From positions 620,001-684,000 of the forward strand of contig JAJNNY010000011.1 of assembly GCA_022453515.1 (NCBI GenBank): DNA of 64,000 bases, written 5' to 3'. The first letter of the stretch is position 1. Every line of letters begins with the position of its first letter. The DNA comes from Astrocystis sublimbata. Lineage: Eukaryota > Ascomycota > Sordariomycetes > Xylariales > Xylariaceae. Below, one piece after another: positions 48,179-60,109 of the stretch. The notes beneath the pieces were generated by a model. That model had not been told where the DNA came from and searched no databases. It was given only the letters and a program-made list of their open reading frames with translations. Made by a program: the position numbers and the translations under genes.

Positions 48179-49327
48179 GTTGACAGCGCAGAGGAGGTTG
48201 AGTGCGGTGTCAAAATGTTGATGTGATTGCGGGTTTGAGATGGCGTGGTTCAACCTTGAGGTTGTTGACAAAGACGGGTGCGTAAGGGAATAGATATACT
48301 GAATAGCTCTCGGGTTTTTAGAGTTCAAGTTGTGATGACGACAGTGGGACCCCTGCAGCTGCTGGCTCTGAGCCTCTGATGAATTATGGTGGGGTTGCTC
48401 GCATGGTCTCCATCCTGTATTCCGCATCTAAAGTTCAATGGCGGCGGTGACTAAAATGAGACCCGATTTAATACTGTCACGATACGTACAACTCCACCAG
48501 TCGTCCCCTTACAACGTTTCAATGAATTTTGGAACTGCCCCCGGCCTATGGTTCACCTAACGGCGGCCATCACCGAGTGACTCAATCGGTCAACGTCAAC
48601 ATCGCCCGACTCCGCCTCAACATGCTGAGCCTAACTAGACCGTCAATACCGTAGTCTCGGGACGGACATTCACCCCTGTCGAGCCTGTGTTCTAGACTCA
48701 ATTGCCCCGGCGCACTGCCACTCCCATCGCCATAATTACGTCCAAACTGCGCTTAACCATAATGATAAACAGGTTGATATGCCATGTGCATTGATTTCTC
48801 GCCCGCCTTTGCTTGGACGCTGCGATTAACTAAGCACAATCCAATTGTCGTGTCATGATAAAGAGCATGTTCACAAGTGACCATGGGCAGGATATACCTC
48901 AAAGACGGAATTCAATGAGTCTTGTTCGCACCCCAGGATTAATGCTTCCCAGAAGAAGCTTTTGGTCCCGGAGTAAAGAGACCGAGACAGGGTATTGTCA
49001 ATCTTCTTGTTGCGCCAGAAACAATGCCATGTCCACATGGCCGCCCTACATAATTTGGGGGTCCTCCCTCTCGGATCCCTCTCGGGTGGCCGCCCATCGA
49101 GCCTGTTCGGCAAGACCATACGCACACGAGCAACAAGGAAATAGTACTGGCTACTAATTTTCCAGAATTGTCGACTTCAACTTGACGCGCTCGACACGTA
49201 AACATAATTGCTCAGTAGCAAAATAACAAAGTAGCAACGCAGGACCACCATCGACTAGGCACACAAGGTAACCCACGTATCCATTCACGCCTCCCTCATC
49301 AGTTTTAGCAATAGGTAGGCGGGCAAG
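48179..49327. promoter_or_regulatory. Divergent promoter region between Vms1 and the 890-aa unknown gene
   Basis: This 1.1-kb region lies between two divergent start codons. No coding exon is apparent and no binding site can be named safely. Confidence 0.5.
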
Positions 49328-52091
49328 ATGTGTAGCTGTCAGAAGACAACATACCTCTGTCGCTGCTCGCACAAAGAGCGGAGAGTCGAGCGGTGCCCCG
49401 TCTACCAGCTCCGCAAAGAAGGCAATTGCATAGCCGTCTGCTTTCCCACATGTCGCGCCAGCATCGAACGCCATACAATCCGAAGAGTATGCAAAGACTG
49501 CGAAGACTACTTCAAGAGCAAGTATGGCAGCCACCACTACCGCCAGTTCATCGAGTACTTCCTCGAGTATAAACACCAGAAAGGATGGAGTAAGCTCATC
49601 GTTGATCCGAGAACGGTCCCGAGAGAAGCGTTGTTGCAGAGACAGTCCGCGCCGGCGCTTATGCGCGAGATGGGGGCGGAGGCGCGGCCGGAGGTTGAGA
49701 GAGAGACTGAGGTGGTGCGTGGGAGCGGGGTCAGAGAAGTGAGGGCTGTGAGAGATGAGCCTCAAGTGACCCGCGGAAGACCAAGAGGCCAGCCGTTCCA
49801 GATCAGCCATCCGATGATCTACCCTCCTATAGCCCACGAAGCTTCGGAGATGGAGAGGGTGAGCAGCGTGAGAGATGTAAAGGGAGCCCGTGGAAGGGCG
49901 ATGCTCACGCCTAACATCCACGTTGCGTCGGAGACTGCTTCGATCTATGTTGTGGGAGAGGATAGCGAGGATGATGAGTATGAGCTTGGTGAATACGTCT
50001 ATGATACGCATGATGGCCATCATCAAGCACCACCAAATACTCACGTGAATTCAGCAGGAAACACCGCTCTCCCTTACCCCGAAGATACTGATGATGACGG
50101 TGAACTCGCAGTCCAGCTCGCCAACCACATGCTTGCTGAGCACGGAAAGGCAGTTGCGCGTGGCGCAGCAGAAGCGACCTCTTCGAAGCATAGACGCCAC
50201 CGAGTTACAACGCCGCCGGGTCTTGACCCATTGGGTTCAGGTAAGCGGGAAGAGGTTTCGGGCCCGCGCACATCGCGCGGTGACCTAAGGTCTCTTCGTT
50301 CAAACAGAGAACCGTGGGTTGATCCCCAGAGTATCCCCGAGCGCGTGCCCACGCCCGTTCCGCACAGCGGGCCCACCACCCCGGTTCCCCGCTCAGCGTC
50401 AGCGGGGAGCACGTCGCTGCCGCCCGGCGCTGGCTTTTTCTCCGACCTGAGAAACGATCCGGCCTCCATTCCGGCTCCGTTGCATATTCCTGGTAATGGT
50501 AAGCATAACTTCCCTCTCCACCCCCACACTGACCCAGGTGCCTTTGTATATGGCGATGACATGTACGAGTATGAAGATGATGAATATGATGATGGCCAAA
50601 GATATCTCGAAGACGAAGACTACGGCGATGATGAAGAGTTCATCGACGAAGACGAGTACTACGGCGACGATTATGAAAACGAGAGCCTCCAGTCCCCAGA
50701 TGGCTCCGTAGCCAGCAGCGCCTTCGTGGAAGTGACGCCGAGCGAACTAGGCGATCCCTTATGCCCGCCGTCGCCGAAGCCCAAGTACTGGAGCCAGACG
50801 TGGCCACTTGGTCAGACCGTCCCGGAGCTGGAGCACCTGGCGAGACTTCGCAAGTCGGTGTTGTTCTTACGTGGACGCCGGCCGAAGCTCCTGCACCCGA
50901 CGCCGAGAAGTATCAGGAACCACGTGCCGAATCTGAGGAAAACCGGAAGTGACACAAGCCTTGGTAAGTAACATCTAGCCTCCCTAGCCTCCCTCCTCCA
51001 CCGACCCCCCTTTCTTTTGCCATAGCTTACATTATGTGAATGATAGGGAAAATAAAGAAAGGGGGAGAAGGAAGGGCTATCAGATCATCATCATCATCAT
51101 CTCGTAAAACACCACAATGTTACCATGAGTAGTAACTAACTCGAGTGTGTTTTATAGTGAAACGGCTCACGAAGGCCGCGAAGAAGATGGACGTTCCTAA
51201 CGTCGAGTATGTCGATGAAGGTGGCAAGGTCAGTACAGTACAATAACATCCCCAGCTCCCTTCTTTCAAATCTCGTCTCGGGACACATAATACCAACTAC
51301 AAACGTGTCCGTCCATCTAGTGGTCGTCCCGCAAACTCACGCCTCCGCCAGGCGAACCCCAGACCCCCAGCCCCGTGTCGACGAACTCGTCCTTCGAGCG
51401 TAATAAGGTGCAGCGATCCTCCAACGTCAGCCCTCTTTCCAGCCAAGGCTCATTCTCAGGCTCAGGCTCGTCGGGCCTAACAGACTACAACGACCACGCC
51501 CACAGCCACAACCACAACACCGTCTACCCCGTCGACATCGCCGCCGCCAACGACGACGTGCCTCGGATCTGGATCCCAGAAGATCATCAGAAGTCTCCGA
51601 CCTCGCTCACTAACAAAGGCAAGGGTAAGGCAACGATGCAGACAGAAATGGAGATGGAGGTGGAGGTAGAGACCAAACCAAAACGCACCCCGCTAACCTA
51701 CTTCGTCGAAACCCACCTCGACCCAGACTCCCCGACAGGCTCGTCCGCGCGCGTCCGCAAGTCGCCGTCGCATGAGAAAGTCGTCGTCCCGCCGCCGCAG
51801 TGGAGCAGTGGGGTTCGAAGGGAGTCCCAGTCCCGCCCCTACCCCCACCCCTACTCCCAAACTAGATCCCAGTCTCAAGGTAGTGGTATTGGTAACGGCG
51901 AAGGCACGAGTTCCGGCCCGAGGTATAACAACGGCCACAATCACAGTCACAGTCAAGGTAAGCCAACACCTTCTCCCAAAGCGCCCCGCGCACCTCGTAC
52001 TTCAAAGAAGTCGGCGTGCCGTCTCCGCAGTATCTACAGGAAGAAGCGCTTGTGCGCTCCGCGGGGCTTTGGCATGAGAGCGCGAACGGGA

Positions 52092-52123
<32 letters not shown>

Positions 52124-52336
52124 AGGTACAGTGATGGTGAGAGGAGGAAGGGCGCTCCTGTCATGGTGTATGCCCCGCAGCCACGGCGGAGCGGTAGTGC
52201 GGCTGTGCAGAGCTGTTCTTGTGATGAGGAAGGGGAGGTGGAGGGGGCTAGTATGGGGGAGAGGGAGAGGGAGAAGTGTCTTCCGTGTCGGGAAAGGGAA
52301 AGGGAGGCGAGGGAGGGGGGTATGAGTTGGATTTAG
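49328..52336 (+). CDS. 890-aa acidic, low-complexity protein with Cys-rich N-terminus, function unknown
   Basis: Exons are 49328-50963, 51158-51228, 51321-51957 and 52008-52336; the three introns (194, 92 and 50 nt) have GTAAGT, GTCAGT and GTAAGC donors and phases close exactly. Residues 1-62 hold about 11 cysteines (MCSCQKTTYLCRCS, then CIAVCFPTC and VCKDCEDYF), which suggests a metal-binding module followed by a helical RQFIEYFLEYKHQKGW block. The remainder looks disordered: basic and Pro-rich stretches, a very acidic Asp/Glu/Tyr tract near 50560-50690, a short basic patch VKRLTKAAKKM in exon 2, and a GYGYGYGY run near the end. No signal peptide is present. I do not recognise the family beyond a likeness to uncharacterised ascomycete proteins. 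It lies between the two ribosome-quality-control genes, on the opposite strand, and a functional link is only speculation. Confidence 0.82.
52090..52132 (+). repeat. GGGTAT hexanucleotide repeat in coding sequence
   Basis: About six GGGTAT-type units encode alternating Gly and Tyr in the last exon of the preceding gene. The six-base period keeps the frame. Confidence 0.8.
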
Positions 52337-52859
52337 GAGGTGGGAGGTAGAGAAGTACTTGAGGGGGGTTGTGAGCGAGTGAGTAGTTATTTCTTGAGGT
52401 GTTTGGTCTACATGTCTACGCTTGTTTCTCTCTCGCGTATATATCTATCTAGATATGTATCTGGAGACAAACTCTGGAAAGAAAAAGAACGTTGGAATAG
52501 CAAGGGCGGTAATTAAGTAGGATTAAAAAAGATAGGCAAGGGAGAGCAGAGAAAGGGAAAGGGATAGATTCGGATAGACTGTTTTGTTCTTATTTTGCAT
52601 TTCTGGAATTATTGTTTGGACTCAAGACTTGACTACCCTAGTTTTCCATTTCCCTAAGTGCATGTATGTGTGTCTACTCACTCTCAAAATCATAAAATAT
52701 TCCCCGGAAGAAATGCTCACATATCTCATTGGGATCTAACCCTTTCTCTCTCCTTAAACTGAAATACTGCCTACTTCCTATATACAACCCACCTCCCCTC
52801 AACCCCCTCCCTTCACCTCACCTCATCCAGTCTCGCCCCTATCTATTTCTTCTTCTCCC
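52337..52859. other. Convergent 3' region
   Basis: Two genes converge here, 523 bases apart. No gene is seen. Confidence 0.5.
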
Positions 52860-55800
52860 CTATTTCTTCTTCCCCTTCCCCCCCTTACTCCCCCCCTTCT
52901 GCCCCCCTTTCTTCCCAGCCCCCCCACCCCCAGATCCCCCTCCTCCTCCTCCCCCTCCCCCTCCACCCGTCCACAAAACCTTAACCCCCCTCATCGGCAC
53001 CCCCCCCACAACATCCTCCCCCTTAACCGCCTTAAGCAACTCAACCTCCCTCGGCCACATCCTCTCCCTATCCTGCGCCATCTCATCCAAGACTCCCTTC
53101 CTCGAACTAACCGCCTTCCAGCCCTCAAGAATCTCCTTAACTGCTTTTCCCTTCTTCTGGTTCCCCGGCTGTAACTTGACTTTATACTTACATTTGCCCA
53201 GCGCCGCGTACGGCGCGCAGAAAGCGATGACTTCCAATATCTCGTCGCCTGGGAGAGGGTTCCCGACGAGACTGTCCAATGGCCCCAGAGAAGAAGATGA
53301 GCCGTCGGTGTCCTCGGGGACCTCAATGCCTTCTTCGAGCATCACGCGCCGCACCTCCTCGTGCTCGGCCGTCTCGCGCTGCAGCCTCGCCTTCTGCGCC
53401 CTGCGCCGCTCGGCCGCGAGGGCAAGGGCGGCTTCGCGGTCTGCCTTGGCCTGGGCCTCGGCTTCGGCGCGTTGTCGGCCTGCCGCCGAGCCGATCAGGG
53501 CTTCGATGGCTTCGCGGTCGTCGTCGTCTTGGTCTTTGTATTTGTTCGCGATCTTCTTGGCCTTGCCGCGCTGGCCGCGCTTGGGCTGCTGCGCTTTCTT
53601 GCTGGATTGGGTGGATTGGGTGGATGGTGGTGGCTTTTGGGCGCTGCTGGCTGTGAGTGTTGTTGTGTCTGCTTCTGTCACGGTGTCGTTGTTGTCCTCT
53701 GTGGCTTCGTCGCCCGGCTCTTGGTCTTGATCTTGGTCTTCTTCCTCAGGCAAGTCTGGAGGGGGAACTTCATCGGCGATGGTTAGCTGATCCATCTGCT
53801 CCGATGGCTCTGCCTCCTTTTCTGGGTCTAGGTGCTCGTCGTCTCCATCGTCATCGAGTGGCTGCAGAGGATTCGCTCTTGGTTTGAAGTCGTCCTCCTC
53901 AGTGGCGCCTTCGTCAGATTCGCTGTCATCGAGCTTCTCATTCTCGTTATCTTGGGAAGTGGAGGCGTCGGCAGCAGCAGTAGAATCACCAAGCGTAGCC
54001 GGCGTGTTCTGTTGACCCTCAGCCCGGCCAGGTGTCTCATAGAGCCGATGCTTTACATGCTTTCCCTTGCTCTCCTCGCTCACTCGGAATAACAAAGCGA
54101 ATCCCATGACGAGTTGTGAGGCAGGTAGAAAGTTCTTCTTCCCACGGACCATGAAAGATCCCGCGGGCAAGAATTCTCCCGTTGGCGCGGCTTTCGACAC
54201 CTGATCGGCTGTCACCCACCAAGCAGACATGGAGGCCTTCGAGTCCCACGCGGACGAGGAACACACCGAAAGGGATCCGGCTTGCGAGAGGGTCGAAGGC
54301 GGGATCGGAGCGTCGGGGTCATGTGGGATGTTCTTGATGATGACGCTGGCGGCTCCATGGAGATCGGCATGAACGTAGATGTCTCCCTTCTTCAAGTACT
54401 TCCTGTAGAGCAGCTCATTCTGCTGTAAATCCTTCCCACCGAGCACTAGATAGCCGTCCGTAGACAGAAACCATAGGAATTTCTCAAACCACATTTGACG
54501 GCGGATGGGTTGAAGGGTGGGCTTCTCCGTCTTCAGCCCCTTCTTGAGCTCAGCCTCGATCTTTTGACTTGCGCTCTTGATGGCAATCTGGGACTGCTGT
54601 ATCGTCTTCTGCTCCTTGACGGCGGCTACTTTCCTCTCGTCATAGTAATCACGTGCGTTTCCGAATGGGGAAATTCCCAGGTTGATATCGACATGCAGCC
54701 GTGTGTCTTGGCTACTCGATGGTGAGGTGTCGTCGTCATCGTCTTCGGAATCGCTAGAGTCCGTGTCAGATTGTTCGTCTTCCTCGTCGTTCTCTGCTTC
54801 GCCGAGCAATAATGTGATTGTGTTCTCATGGAGCTTCAAGGGTAGCGCCACAATGGCGGCCACCGGGTTGTTTAGTCGCTTTTCTCTGTCGATTAACTTC
54901 CCGATATCTTCCCAGTCCATGCCTTGCGCGATCAGGCCATTGACAGCATCCATGGCCTCCTGAACTCTCTCAACGTTGGCTTCTATAGCGCTCGCCTTAC
55001 GGACGTTGAGAGTTTGAACTGCTTGCAAGCCCTCGATCCGCTTTTCCTGGTCAGCCCTGGCGGCCTCTAGCTTTCGTTTGGCGGCGGCCTCCCGCTCGGT
55101 CAAGCGAGACTCGAGTTTCTGGCCTTCGATAGATGAGAAGAACTCGTCCACCGTTTTCCCGAAGCTATCGAAACTCAAGACGGTCGATCCAGGATCCTCC
55201 TCGAACTGACGGGGTAGAAAGGGGTGGAAATCGTCGTATAACAAGTCTTTCCTGGGCTGCTGGCTTTCCTGTGTCTCTTCCGACGGTGGTTCTGCTCCCG
55301 GTCGCTTCTTTGCGAATATGTAGCCTTTGCAAGTCTCGGAGCTCGTGATGGCTTCTACTAGTTTGCGACCCTCCTCGAGTGAGCGCAAGAGGTGATCCAG
55401 CAGCTCCTCGTTGTCCCGCACCGTTGCTGGCTGGACTGTGGTGTCAAAGCCAGTCACTTTCATGGCGTGGTCCAATAATATTGGCGGTAGCTCGTTTATG
55501 GTAACTGCAAGCCCCTTCCTCAGCTCGTCGCCCGGCTTCTTCTTGATCTTCTTGGCAGCGGTGGCTGAGGCGGCATTCTTGTCGATGATGGACTGAAGAG
55601 CATTCTTGAGGCGATCCTTGGTCAAGGGCGGAACACCGCCGTAGTTCTGCCTATTCTCGAGCGAGTAGGTCAGACCCGGACGCTGCGGTTCCTGGCCCTC
55701 GCCCTCGGGGACGAAACGCAGCAAGGTCAGGATCTTGAGGTCGGCATCGGTCAGGATGACATTGCCACCGGCAAAGAACTCGAGGTATATCCTGTACAGG

Positions 55801-56235
55801 CCATCGCTGAACTGCAGCTCTATTATACGGTCGGTTCCGATCTGGGATACGGCCGTCAGACGTCGGGTCTTCAGGACCTTGCGCAGCTTCTGGACGAAGA
55901 GGGAGGGGGCGGCGGCGGTGGTGCGGGCGAAGTCGGTGAGGTGGCAGCGGAAGCCCGAGTCAATTAGGAGCTGCTTCTTGTTGTCGGGCTTGGCGAACTT
56001 GAAGAGCAGGATCTTGGAGGAGAGGTCGTAGATGTTGGATAGACGCAAGGATACGAGGCCTGTCGATAGCTCGTGCGCAATGACCTGTAAGAGGGAGAGG
56101 CCGTGAGCGCAAGTTAGTCGGAGTTCGCATCATGCTTGGGGAAAGGTAAAAGTGGCCGGCTTCAGAGGGCGGGGTTGATGGAGAGCTTCATGATGATCGT
56201 ACCTTGACGTCGAGGGAAGAGAATCGTTGCTTCAT
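52860..56235 (-). CDS. rqc2: Rqc2/Tae2 (NFACT family), CAT-tailing factor of ribosome quality control
   Basis: The product has 1085 residues. Exon 1 is 56235-56203 (11 codons, MKQRFSSLDVK), the intron 56202-56085 (GTACGA donor, TTACAG acceptor), and exon 2 56084-52860. The N-terminal NFACT-N domain starts with IAHELSTGLVSLRLSNIYD and SKILLFKFAKPDNKKQLL. A coiled coil follows near 345-440 (REAAAKRKLEAARAD onward). The NFACT-R domain has LVLGGKDLQQNELLYRKYL and YVHADLHGAASVIIKN, then FLPASQLVMGF. A long acidic linker leads to the NFACT-C domain near 980-1050 (CAPYAALGKCKYKVKLQPGN). The protein binds 60S subunits carrying stalled chains, supports ubiquitination by Ltn1/Rkr1, and recruits Ala- and Thr-tRNA to add CAT tails. 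The last 35 residues are an unusual Gly run followed by Lys/Gly-rich sequence, encoded by a pyrimidine tract on the plus strand. Confidence 0.95.
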
Positions 56236-59200
56236 GTTCGGTCGCTCTGGTGCGCCGGGATTTTAAACAAGTATATGTCGCCCTACTGGGTTCTTCACCT
56301 TTGAAAAGTTTCGCAGGATGCGCCCGTCTTTATTTTTCAGAGTCGTGACCGGGACGTGGGGTTTCGCAGCGATGCCAAGGGTCGTGAGGTGGGATGTTGA
56401 AAGTGGTGGAGTCTCGACAGCTATCGTGGTGTGTTATGTGATTGGGTAGAGGTGCTGCTTACCGGCTGACGTCATCCAGCTACAATCCCCCAATTCGCCG
56501 GGTGATTCATCTCACAGTATGACTCTCCGACTTCTACCTGACATCGACCATCGTGATCATTGTCTCAAAAACAACATTTTTGAATTCTTGGATTGTGCAT
56601 TTTACCTTTGGAGGCTTTGAGTATATTCGACTGGATGAGTATTTTATATAGAAAGAGACGCACTCCTTACCTGATCTAATACACAAGCAGCTCTGTGTTG
56701 CAAAATATAAGGATGTATCCTTATATTAAATCGAATGATGCGTCGCGTTGGGAATCATCCCGACTTTGATAGATGCAGAATGTGGTTGAGCTCGTTGCTG
56801 TTGAAGGCTGGCCACAGCGTGTGAAGCCAAAACGGGGAGCGAAATAGGCTCTTCTCTCTGACATGCGATGTGCTATGTGATTCATCAGCGTGAGAGTGTG
56901 CATGATACCGCGCAGTAAGCTGTAGCAAGTTATTATCACCGATGGTAGTCGTCTGATGGCATTGTTTATACGTCCTCGTGATAGCCTTAAATTTTGTCCC
57001 AGGAAGATAAATATTCTTTCATTCTTGACTCGAGGGTGTAGATGGATTCTACGTCTCTCCTTCGAGCAGTCAGACGCGATATGGGAGGACTGGAGAGCTG
57101 TGCTTGTCAACAACCTTCTGAGGTCAATACCGCGGCTGCAGCTTCTGCGAATATTGAACTCGAGGAGATTTTATAGCTTCGTATACCCGAGGCAGCTTAT
57201 TTTCACCAAGTAGGTATGAGAACAACCTCTGCGGGGTTCAAATGAGCACATAGCTATCGTGAAAAGCCCAAGGCCTTGAAACTTCCAGGATGATATGTCC
57301 TTGAGTGGCAACGATGTGTTACAGCGAGTGGAAGTTGAAATAAAACCCACCGTATGATTTGCTGTAGATCGAGGTTCATCACTGATTGGTATGAAAATGC
57401 TGGGTACTTGATGATGTGAGCGAGATGAACGAGCACCGCGACGCGCTGCTGCAGCGGGTGAGGTCACGCTGGCAAATTGACTTAGGCCTACGATGGAGTA
57501 CATAGTTGATATATGGTTTTGAAAAGCTGGCTTCTACACATCATGACTCTGTTTGGCAACTGGCTAGGTCTTTTGACTTGACTCTATGCTCACCGTATGT
57601 TAGCGAGTGTCACATGCGTGCGGTATGACCAAGTTGGTAGACGAGGGAACGCGAACCCTATTTTAGGACAATACCATATTCATTCATTAATCTACGTACA
57701 ATTCCTTTTCTTGATTGATGGCCTACACCATAACCATTTGTTCTTAGTCAGTGGCCAGCCACCCAGCATTGCCTTGACAGATACCAGATATCACACTTGC
57801 AGTTGTTATTATTGGAAACAGTTGACGACGTGACGCCGTGCCGCTCTTCAGTCCTATTTCAGTCCTGTACCAGATACTAATCCGTCCTAGCGACCTGTCA
57901 ACTTGGCTAGGCATTGAACAGTCCGAACCATAACAGTGATTACGTTGCTGAATCGTATCTACGTGCGAGCGAGTAGGGAGGACAATGCGCTACGGGTAAA
58001 TTTCTGCAATCGACATGTGATACTGGTCAATTTAGTCACACCCAAATCACCGAATTCTGGCAAATTGCCCAATAGGGTTTTCTCCGCAACGAGGGCGCAA
58101 ACACAGGTGGCACCGGCTGATGTTGTCATAGCAACCGGCGATCAGGGGCAACTTGGGCTTGCTCCAATTTCGCAGGGGATCCATTTTTCCTAGGCGTGGG
58201 TTTCGCGTGAAGCTAGACACGCCGAGGCGATCGATGCTGGCTAGAGAGCAGCTGAAGACAAGAGAGAATTGACCCGAGGTTACGAACAGACCAATTGACA
58301 ACGACGAGCTTCCAATTGAGCTTGGGCGTCCGTTGCTCGGGCGGCGAGCGTATCAGCGCCGGCCTGCTTATATAATTAATTGCTCCAATGGGGAACACAC
58401 ACCTGGACAATCGAGATGGGAACAAGCAGGAATATACCGGGATCTTATGTTAATCTAAACACAGTGTGACAACACCGTAGGAAGCGCGCAGAAGCAAAAA
58501 GGCTCAGCTTACCTCTCTCGCCGCTGTGATCTATCGTACATGTTGCACATATGGGCTTGCATAAGTTGCGGTAACACAGCCCAATGACAGCAAACCACGA
58601 ACTTGGATGACCATGGAAGATGCTTCATGCTAGCCTGCAAGGTGTCAGCAACGTCGTCAAAACGTCAGGACGCTTGCGTCGTCTCCCCCGCCACCTTCAA
58701 TGCGCTTGTGTGCCTTAGCTGCTTAGCTCGAGAGGGAGATTTCCCAGCCCTGCATTTTCCCGTCTATCCACGGTCCTACGGAGTCCTCTGATTCAGTCGC
58801 TTCGGCTTCCAGAACAGAAATTGTGTTCACATACGAGTAGCATGAGACGTTGACTTACAAACATGATGGCAAGCGAGACAAAATACGTCGACTCAGTGTG
58901 TACAATGTAACAAGTGACCAATTAGATTGTGCTGTTGGCGCCAAAACAGCTTTGGTTCGCAAATCAACTTGAGGACGCAAAGACACACAGACTGGTTGAT
59001 GATCGACATACGAGGGCAACCGGTAGGCCGTAGCATTGGGGGGAGGTTGGACCAGTCGCCATACGACAAGACGTCGCAATGAGGGCTTCCCGCCATCAGT
59101 ATTACGAATACATACTTCCCACACGAGTCACAGTAGCTATCAGTATCCGCAGGTAACACATATACAGTACAGATCTTTGATATAGACAGCCATCGAACCA

Positions 59201-60109
59201 CCAACTGAGACCAAACGAACGCCTCTGCAGGACAGCTCTGCCCAGTTCAGTTCCAGACAGCACTCACTTCACGCGGAGACTTCCCCGACACACCAAGTCG
59301 GCCAGACAGAAGCTGCTCATGTCTGGTTCTGGGAATGGGCTCTGGGGACGCGAATACCGCGCAATGTAGGCGTCAGGGGGAGAGCTGCAGAGCTGGACGG
59401 CTGGGAAAGTGCTAATAGCGGTGGTTGGGCAGCTAGAGATCCTGGTGGGGAGATCCATGACTAGTGCAACGAGAGCAGTGGAGATGGCCCCATCCTGACC
59501 CATCTCGGCCAGGGCTGCTGCTCAGGGGGTCGCTGTGATTGGCAACGCGCAGCCAAGGAAAAGCCTCCATCGCGACGCTGCTCTAGCCGCTTTGGCTCCG
59601 AGATAAATAGTAGACTGGAGTGAACGGACTAGACCGCCGGGGCGCGGCCCACCATGGTAAACACGACGGTACCAATCGACCCCTGCGATTCCGCGACCAA
59701 GGTCCAGGATGGCCAGGACTGGAGGTCGGCGTGTTGGGAGCAGAGGCAGACGGGTGTGTCGCTGGGCGGGATCCATGGTCAACACGGTACGGCATGGGCC
59801 AGCTGCAGACAGGTTGGCCGTGCCTATTTCATGCTCGCCAATAGCCGCCTCGTCCTCTTCACCTCCTTTTCTCCCAATTGATCTTTTCTCTCTCTCCAGC
59901 CCAACCACCCCCGAGCAACCACAAGCCAGCTCTTCTATTTCAGTGCCATCTGCCAGAAAGAATCGAGTCTAGAAGTGAGCGATCCATCCGCTGCTTCTTC
60001 ATCTCCCTTCTTTTCTTTCAGATAGTAGAAAGAAGAGCAAGAGGAATCTTCTTGATCTTCCTTTCGTCGTTCGAAAGGTTGTCGGGAAGAGGATCCTTGC
60101 GCCGTTAAG
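56236..60109. other. Intergenic region and HEX-1 upstream region
   Basis: No gene is recognised over 3.9 kb. The last 450 bases probably contain the 5' leader, first coding codons and first intron of the long HEX-1 transcript. Two similar start contexts occur there: ATGGTAAACACG at 59654 and ATGGTCAACACG at 59776, each followed by a possible donor. Long pyrimidine tracts (59880-59900 and 60000-60020) precede possible acceptors. Confidence 0.5.

Noticed and set aside
52729..53730. 333-residue plus-strand frame, Pro/Ser-rich
   Set aside because: It mirrors the Gly/Lys-rich and acidic 3' part of Rqc2 on the minus strand; the Rqc2 reading has clear conserved domains.
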